Shown here in pieces: positions 6,073-10,618 of a stretch of 10,618 nt of DNA. The translations under genes and the position numbers were made by a program. The notes beneath the pieces are model-generated. The model had not been told where the DNA came from. It did no database searches and saw nothing but the letters and a program-made list of their open reading frames with translations. Position 1 is the first letter of the stretch. Each line of letters begins with the position of its first letter. The DNA comes from Planctomycetaceae bacterium (GTDB taxonomy: Bacteria > Planctomycetota > Planctomycetia > Planctomycetales > Planctomycetaceae): NCBI GenBank assembly GCA_003445035.1, contig DLVV01000352.1, positions 2,352 through 12,969 of the forward strand, read 5' to 3'.

Positions 6073-7638
6073 ATGCCCTTTGCCCTCGTGAGACAGACAC
6101 ATCTCCTACTGATCACGCTCGTCGCGGCCTTCGCCGCCAACTCGGTGCACGCCGACTCGAGAACGTTTCGGGTGGAATTCAGCAAGGCATCGCACGACAA
6201 GCCGTTCACCGGACGGGTCTACCTCATCTTCAGTCGCAACAACCAGCAGCCCCGACAGGGACCGGGGTGGTTCAACCCCGAACAGTTCATTGCCCGCGAT
6301 GTCGAGAACTGGGCACCGGGAGTCCCACTGGTGTTTTCGGGAACATCTCCGAACAAATTGTCTGGTCCCGGACGGCTCAAGGCCGGCCCGATCCTGGGTT
6401 ACCCCGGCCCGCTGTCAAAAATGAAGTTGGCCGGCTACCGAGCCCAGGCTGTCGTGAGATTCAATCCGAATGATCGCGAGATCGGTGTCGGACCGGGCAA
6501 CGGGTACAGCAAGGTCACCACTCTCGGTGACGATGACTCGCAACCGAAAGTCGATTTTCAGGTCACCGGGCTGGTCAAAGCCAAGCCCTTCGGAGAAACA
6601 GACTGGAGCAAGTTGCTCGATGTCCCCTCAAAACTGCTGACCGAATTCCACAAGAGACCCATCTCGCTGCGGGCCGCCGTGATTCTCCCGGCCAGTTACC
6701 GGGAACAACCCAAGCGACGGTACCCGGTGATCTTCACCATCCCGGGTTTTGGAGGCACGCACCACGGCGGAAGCACGCCGCGACCGGTGGCCGAACGGAA
6801 CGACGGAGGTGTCGAGTTTCTGAGGGTCGTACTGGACCCGAGTTGCCGGCTGGGCCATCACGTGTTTGCGGATTCGGCCAACAACGGGCCCGTCGGCAAG
6901 GCGCTCACCACCGAGTTGATCCCGGCACTCAACAAGCGATTTCGCACGATCCCCAGGGCGTCCGCCCGGTTCCTGACAGGACACTCCTCGGGTGGCTGGA
7001 GTTCCCTGTGGTTGCAGGTGACCTATCCCGAGGTCTTCGGCGGCACATGGAGCACGGCTCCGGACCCGGTCGACTTTCGCGACTTCCAGCGTATCAACCT
7101 CTACCGCAGCGGTGAGAACATGTACGTCGACGGCCAGGGCGAACGTCGTCCGCTGGCCCGGGTCAACGGTCAGGTACGGCTGTGGTACAAGGGATTTGCC
7201 GACATGGAATGGGTGCTGGGACATGGCGGACAGTTGCACAGCTTCGAAGCCGTCTTCAGCCCACGGAATGCCGACGGAAAGCCACGACTGCTGTGGGATC
7301 GCAAGACAGGCCGGGTCGATCTTCAGACTGCCAGGACGTGGGAGAAATACGACATCCGCCTGGTGCTCGAACGGAACTGGAAGACACTCGGCCCACGCCT
7401 GAAAGGCAAGCTGCACGTCTTCATGGGCGACGTCGACACGTTTTACCTCGAGGGAGCCACCATACGGCTCAAGAAGTCCCTGGCCGACCTCGGCAGCGAC
7501 GCTGTCGTCGAGATCCACAAGGACCGGGACCACTTCAACCTGATGCGAGGCGGCCTGCGACAGAGGATCCGCAAGGAAATGGCAGCCGCCTTCCTGGCGG
7601 CCCATCCCGACCAGCGTCGTCCGGCGGCAGGCCGTTGA
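6073..7638 (+). CDS. Secreted esterase, alpha/beta-hydrolase of the esterase D / enterochelin-esterase type (521 aa)
   Basis: This is a predicted exported serine hydrolase. Residues 1-27 form a signal peptide with a VHA cleavage site before Asp28. An N-terminal domain of about 170 residues contains TFRVEFSKAS, FTGRVYLIFSR, WFNPEQFIARDVENWAPG and GYRAQAVVRFNPNDR. It looks beta-rich and is not part of the catalytic fold. The alpha/beta-hydrolase domain starts near 195 (SLRAAVILPASYRE, YPVIFTIPGFGG). It carries the nucleophile elbow GHSSGG with Ser305, a likely acid in MGDVDTFYLEG (Asp453 or Asp455), and the catalytic His in DRDHFNLM (His487). The substrate is not evident; family members hydrolyse carboxyl esters of sugars, siderophores or polysaccharides. 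The ATG at 6073 gives a complete signal peptide, though the Shine-Dalgarno is weak (GAGAA). It is divergent from the citrate-synthase-like gene. Confidence 0.9.
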   Translation: MPFALVRQTHLLLITLVAAFAANSVHADSRTFRVEFSKASHDKPFTGRVYLIFSRNNQQPRQGPGWFNPEQFIARDVENWAPGVPLVFSGTSPNKLSGPGRLKAGPILGYPGPLSKMKLAGYRAQAVVRFNPNDREIGVGPGNGYSKVTTLGDDDSQPKVDFQVTGLVKAKPFGETDWSKLLDVPSKLLTEFHKRPISLRAAVILPASYREQPKRRYPVIFTIPGFGGTHHGGSTPRPVAERNDGGVEFLRVVLDPSCRLGHHVFADSANNGPVGKALTTELIPALNKRFRTIPRASARFLTGHSSGGWSSLWLQVTYPEVFGGTWSTAPDPVDFRDFQRINLYRSGENMYVDGQGERRPLARVNGQVRLWYKGFADMEWVLGHGGQLHSFEAVFSPRNADGKPRLLWDRKTGRVDLQTARTWEKYDIRLVLERNWKTLGPRLKGKLHVFMGDVDTFYLEGATIRLKKSLADLGSDAVVEIHKDRDHFNLMRGGLRQRIRKEMAAAFLAAHPDQRRPAAGR

Positions 7639-7663
7639 AGCTCTCCGAAGCAGTCGCTATTCT
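7635..7663 (+). promoter_or_regulatory. Sigma70-like promoter for the fabI operon
   Basis: TTGAAG (7635-7640) and TATTCT (7658-7663) are separated by exactly 17 bp and each match the consensus at 4 of 6 positions. The -35 box overlaps the TGA stop of the esterase gene. The predicted start lies near 7670, about 64 nt before fabI. This suggests fabI is transcribed independently of the esterase. Confidence 0.55.
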
Positions 7664-7721
7664 CGCCCCATCCCGCTCGTGCTCGACCTCGAGTCGGCAG
7701 TAGTTTTTCGACGCGTCTTCC

Positions 7722-7727
7722 AAGGAG
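7722..7727 (+). promoter_or_regulatory. Strong ribosome binding site of fabI
   Basis: AAGGAG lies 6 nt before the ATG at 7734. It is the best Shine-Dalgarno match in the window and fixes the start of fabI. Confidence 0.8.
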
Positions 7728-7733
7728 CCCCTC

Positions 7734-8555
7734 ATGGGCCTGTTCGACGGCAAAAAGGGACTGGTCTTCGGCATCGCCAACGACCACTCGATCGCGTGGG
7801 CCATCACGCAGCAACTGCACGCCGAGGGAGCCGAAATGGGCTTCACGCACCTGCCCGACCGGGATCCCGAACGTCCCCGGATGGAGCGTCGACTCAGGAA
7901 ACTGGTCGAGCCCCTGGACACCAAGATGATCGAAGCCTGCGACGTGACCAACGACGAACAACTCGACCACGTCTTCGACGTCGCCGCCTCCACCTACGGC
8001 AACATCGACTTCATGCTGCACTCGATCGCATACGCCCCGATGGATGATCTCAAGGGGGAGGTCGTCGATGTCAGTCGCGACGGATTCAAACTGTCGATGG
8101 AGATCAGCGTCTACAGCCTGATGACCCTGACCCGACGGGCTCGCCCGCTGCTCAGTTCCGGCGGCAGCATCCTGACGCTGACCTACCTGGGAGGCGAGAA
8201 GGTGATCCCCGGCTACAACGTGATGGGGCTCTGCAAGTCGGCACTCGAGAGCACGACCGAATACCTGGCCAGTGAACTGGGGCCCGAGGGCATCCGCGTC
8301 AACGCGCTCTCGGCCGGCCCGATCAAGACACTCAGTTCCTCGGCCGTTGGCGACTTCGACCTGATGCTCGACCTCTACAAGACTCTCTCGCCGTTGCGAC
8401 GCAACGTCGAGGCCGACGAGGTCGGCAAAACGGGCATGTTCCTGCTCAGCGACCTGGCCAGCGGAATCACCGGCGAGACCCTCCACGTCGACTCGGGATA
8501 CCACATCATGGGTGCCCCCCCTGCCGACGCGCGAGATGACGGCGAATCGGAATGA
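7734..8555 (+). CDS. fabI: Enoyl-[acyl-carrier-protein] reductase, FabI type (273 aa)
   Basis: FabI reduces trans-2-enoyl-ACP with NAD(P)H in the last step of each cycle of cytoplasmic type II fatty-acid elongation. It is a short-chain dehydrogenase fold. The nucleotide loop [10 protein letters not shown] occupies residues 13-22, and the CDVTN motif (69-73) follows a beta strand. HSIAYAP is at 96-102. The active site has Tyr151 (TYLGGEK), Tyr161 and Lys168 (YNVMGLCK), giving the Tyr-x6-Lys spacing of Fab[13 protein letters not shown] residues (here LSAGPIKTL) and [14 protein letters not shown] complete the fold. Length is typical. Ala at the position of E. coli Gly93 is the residue found in Firmicute FabI. 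The ATG is supported by a strong AAGGAG site. The stop overlaps the Nudix start by four bases (ATGA), which implies translational coupling. Confidence 0.97.
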   Translation: MGLFDGKKGLVFGIANDHSIAWAITQQLHAEGAEMGFTHLPDRDPERPRMERRLRKLVEPLDTKMIEACDVTNDEQLDHVFDVAASTYGNIDFMLHSIAYAPMDDLKGEVVDVSRDGFKLSMEISVYSLMTLTRRARPLLSSGGSILTLTYLGGEKVIPGYNVMGLCKSALESTTEYLASELGPEGIRVNALSAGPIKTLSSSAVGDFDLMLDLYKTLSPLRRNVEADEVGKTGMFLLSDLASGITGETLHVDSGYHIMGAPPADARDDGESE

Positions 8556-9001
8556 CCGCCGAAGGCCAGGCCGTCGGTATCGCCGTGGTCCTTTCGGGCG
8601 ACGGGCATCACTGCCTGGTCGGAGAACGTCCGGCTGACGTGCCACTGGGCGGTTGCCTGGAATTCCCCGGCGGCAAGTGCCTGCCCGACGAATCACCGTG
8701 CGATGCGGCCATCCGCGAGTGCCTCGAGGAAACCGGCATTGCTGTGACGCCAATGCGTCAACTCGCCCTGCGAACCCACGACTACGACCACGGCCGGGTC
8801 ACGCTGCATTTCTGGCTCTGCCGACCGACTGACACAAACCCGGCCGCGGCCTCGGAGCCATTCTCGTGGCAACCGACTTCGGCTCTCGACGCCGGCCGCT
8901 TCCCCGAGGCGAATGCCGGGGTGATCGGTCAACTCGTCTCAGGCCGGCCACTCAATCGGCTCACCGACAGCGATCAGACGGCGTCGACCCACGATTCGTA
9001 G
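8552..9001 (+). CDS. Nudix hydrolase, MutT-like (149 aa)
   Basis: Nudix enzymes cleave nucleoside diphosphates linked to another moiety; MutT members remove 8-oxo-dGTP from the nucleotide pool. The full Nudix box is present at residues 41-63 (GKCLPDE, seven residues, then RECLEETGI), matching G-x5-E-x7-R-E-U-x-E-E-x-G-U. It follows the strand and turn LEFPGG that usually precede it. Near the C-terminus, FSWQPTSAL and [12 protein letters not shown] match the W-x5-L and FPxAN motifs of MutT proteins. Substrate specificity cannot be read from sequence, so MutT identity is likely but not certain. Translation starts within the fabI stop. The last 28 bases overlap, on the opposite strand, the end of the RTX gene, and the final dozen residues look unconserved. 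Confidence 0.92.
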   Translation: MTAEGQAVGIAVVLSGDGHHCLVGERPADVPLGGCLEFPGGKCLPDESPCDAAIRECLEETGIAVTPMRQLALRTHDYDHGRVTLHFWLCRPTDTNPAAASEPFSWQPTSALDAGRFPEANAGVIGQLVSGRPLNRLTDSDQTASTHDS

Positions 9002-10618
9002 AACGTGAAGGTCTCGTTGATCTCGTTGGCCTGGCCGGTGATGGTGTCGGCCCCTTCGTTGCCGGCCAGCGTGTCCGAAGCCCCCTGGCCGTCGATGGTG
9101 TCGTTGCCGTCACCGCCCAGGACAATGTCGCGGCCCCCGCCACCGGACAGGGCATCGTGGCCGTCGCCACCAAGGATCGTGTCGTCGTCGCCACCACCAT
9201 TGATGTCGTCGTTGCCATCGTGACCGGAGAGTCCGTCGAAGCCCTCTTCGCCCAAGAGCGTGTCGTCGCCGTCTCCACCGTTGAGGATGTCGTCACCCTC
9301 GGCACCTTCGAGCAGGTCGTGCCCGTGACCGCCACCGATGGTGTCGTTTCCGACGTTGCCGTACAGACGGTCATCATTGAGCCCGCCATGCATGTAATCG
9401 TTGCCGGTACCGCCGTAGAGGCTGTCCTGCCCGGCGCCACCCAGCAGCGAGTCGTCATGCTGGCTGCCCGAGAGAGCGTCGTCATCGTCACCGCCAGAGA
9501 GCGTGTCACGGCCGACTCCGCCGGTGAGTGAATCGAAACCGGCGTTGCCGGACAGACTGTCGTGTCCTTCGCCCCCGTCGAGCGTGTCGTTGCCATCGTT
9601 GCCGATGATCACATCGTCGCCGTCCTGGCCGTCGAAGTCGTCGTCGCCCTCGCCGCCGACCATCGTGTCGTCACCGCTGCCACCATCGGCACGGTCGTCA
9701 CCCAGCCCGCCCCACAAGGTATCACCGTCGAGGCTTCCGGTCAGGGTGTCGGCGCCGTCACCGCCATCCATTCGAAGTCGCACGTCGCCGATCCGGACAC
9801 TCGCAGCCGACAACGTGTCGTCGCCGTCGTCGCCGTTGATGACGACAAGCGTGCCCGAAACGTCTTCCAGCGACCCAACCAGTATCGTGTCGTTGCCGTC
9901 GCCTCCATTCACATCGGTCCGTCCGACCTTCTTGGAGATCGTGACGATGTCGGTCCCGTCGGTGACGACGAGTTTCGGGCGGTTGCCCGAGGTCCGGGTC
10001 ACCGACAACGAGTCCGCGCCCGTGCTTCCGGATGCTTCGACTCTCGCCGAGCCGTCTGAATTGTTCATGACATCCGACCCCTTGCCGACCTGCCATTTCA
10101 GCACGTCGTCACCGGCGCCGCCGTCGAGAGTGTCCGAGGACCCCTGTCCATCGAGCGTGTCATTGCCGGCATCACCGTAGAGGCGGTCGCTGCCACTGCC
10201 GCCCAGTATCGTGTCGTTGTCGAGTCCACCACGCATGGTGTCGTTGCCACTGCCGGCGTTGATGTGATCGTAACCGCCCAACCCGCTTCCGGTATCGTTG
10301 CCGCTGCCACCCTTGAGAATGTCACTGGCACTCCCACCGAACAGGGTGTCGTCACCGCTGCCGCCCTGCAACGTGTCGCCCACGGCGGCCCCGACCAGGG
10401 CCGCCCCCGGATCCACCTTGGTGATGAACAGTTCGTACTCGCCGGTTTCGGTGCTCGCCGCGGTGTTGTCATCGGCACCGAAGGCGGTGAGGTTGTAGGA
10501 CGGGGGCGCGTTGGGCGTCAGCGCCAACGTGTTGCTGACGGTGCTTGCCCCCCGGTCGTACACCTCGACCCGGTTCGCACCACCGGTGCCCGTACCCAGC
10601 CACACCTGGCCCGCATAT
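8974..10618 (-). CDS. RTX-type calcium-binding repeat protein, C-terminal part, 5' truncated by window edge
   Basis: The frame is open to the right edge, so about 547 C-terminal residues of a larger protein are seen. A stretch of about 80 residues comes first (VWLGTGTGGANRVEVYDR, TGEYELFITKVDPG), perhaps the end of a beta-sandwich. Next is an RTX block of about ten nonapeptides of the GGxGxDxUx type, then about 108 residues with few repeats (containing SGNRPKLVVTDGTDIVTIS), then a second block of about 27 nonapeptides. In this family such repeats bind Ca2+ outside the cell and fold as a parallel beta-roll. The tail ENETF-like segment ([17 protein letters not shown]) is acidic and aromatic and ends in small hydrophobics, as in type I secretion substrates. 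No secretion genes are visible here. The stop lies inside the last codons of the convergent Nudix gene. The protein's biological activity is unknown. Confidence 0.93.
   Translation of the reverse strand, partial: YAGQVWLGTGTGGANRVEVYDRGASTVSNTLALTPNAPPSYNLTAFGADDNTAASTETGEYELFITKVDPGAALVGAAVGDTLQGGSGDDTLFGGSASDILKGGSGNDTGSGLGGYDHINAGSGNDTMRGGLDNDTILGGSGSDRLYGDAGNDTLDGQGSSDTLDGGAGDDVLKWQVGKGSDVMNNSDGSARVEASGSTGADSLSVTRTSGNRPKLVVTDGTDIVTISKKVGRTDVNGGDGNDTILVGSLEDVSGTLVVINGDDGDDTLSAASVRIGDVRLRMDGGDGADTLTGSLDGDTLWGGLGDDRADGGSGDDTMVGGEGDDDFDGQDGDDVIIGNDGNDTLDGGEGHDSLSGNAGFDSLTGGVGRDTLSGGDDDDALSGSQHDDSLLGGAGQDSLYGGTGNDYMHGGLNDDRLYGNVGNDTIGGGHGHDLLEGAEGDDILNGGDGDDTLLGEEGFDGLSGHDGNDDINGGGDDDTILGGDGHDALSGGGGRDIVLGGDGNDTIDGQGASDTLAGNEGADTITGQANEINETFTFYESWVDAV
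9034..9771 (-). repeat. Degenerate 27-bp tandem repeats, RTX block 2
   Basis: About 27 consecutive imperfect 27-bp units each encode a GGxGxDxUx nonapeptide. On the plus strand they appear as recurring runs such as GTGTCGTCGCC and CCGTTG. The periodicity also opens long false frames on the other strand. Confidence 0.9.
10096..10368 (-). repeat. Degenerate 27-bp tandem repeats, RTX block 1
   Basis: About ten imperfect 27-bp units encode nonapeptides such as GGSGNDTGS, GGSGSDRLY and GDAGNDTLD. The block is separated from block 2 by about 325 bp of mostly non-repeat coding sequence. Confidence 0.85.

Noticed and set aside
8866..9531. Long plus-strand open frame rich in Val antisense to the RTX gene
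   Set aside because: It is a by-product of the 27-bp repeat periodicity (complement of GGxGxDxUx codons). It has no ribosome site and overlaps two convincing genes.
8961..9596. Second minus-strand frame through the RTX block giving a Thr/Ser-rich protein
   Set aside because: It is an out-of-frame reading of the same repeats. The GGxGxDxUx frame is clearly the real one.
9034..10368. CRISPR array suggested by regular repeats
   Set aside because: Units are contiguous 27-bp degenerate coding repeats without unique spacers, and they translate to RTX nonapeptides.

Overview
The window is GC-rich (roughly 60-65 % by eye), densely coding and chromosomal in character. It most likely comes from a Planctomycetota bacterium. 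This rests on family resemblance recalled from planctomycete genomes: a secreted PQQ-like propeller with the W-x-GFLGP-x-x-x-G opening, a polytopic membrane protein of the DUF6798-like type, a two-domain secreted esterase, and a tiny Lys-tailed protein. MurA shows a peptidoglycan pathway. FabI and the export signals fit a didermal cell. No rRNA, tRNA, CRISPR, phage or insertion-sequence signal was found.

Layout. (1) 1-696 (+) is the C-terminal half of MurA, entering from the left edge. (2) 693-1226 (-) is a 177-residue acidic protein of unknown function whose stop codon overlaps that of murA. (3) A divergent promoter region at 1227-1449 separates it from a 52-residue protein (1450-1608, +) with a W/F-rich head and a lysine-rich tail. 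A 16-bp perfect palindrome follows, then a 489-residue membrane protein (1650-3119, +). (4) On the minus strand, 15 bp away and convergent, lies a secreted beta-propeller protein (3135-4643). Upstream of it on the same strand is a citrate-synthase-fold protein (4756-5913) that has lost the catalytic histidines. (5) A 159-bp divergent spacer leads to a secreted esterase (6073-7638, +). (6) fabI and a MutT-like Nudix gene (7734-9001, +) form a tight two-gene operon with a good promoter and ribosome binding site. (7) The right end (8974-10618, -) is the C-terminal part of a large RTX calcium-binding repeat protein, antisense to the last codons of the Nudix gene and running off the window.

How the genes fit together. 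MurA (peptidoglycan precursor) and FabI (fatty-acid elongation) are envelope housekeeping genes. The propeller, esterase and RTX protein are exported accessory proteins. No single pathway ties the window together and no defence or mobile system is visible. The most distinctive items are the apparent citrate-synthase pseudoenzyme, the small Lys-tailed protein beside an unusual palindrome, and the two-block RTX protein.
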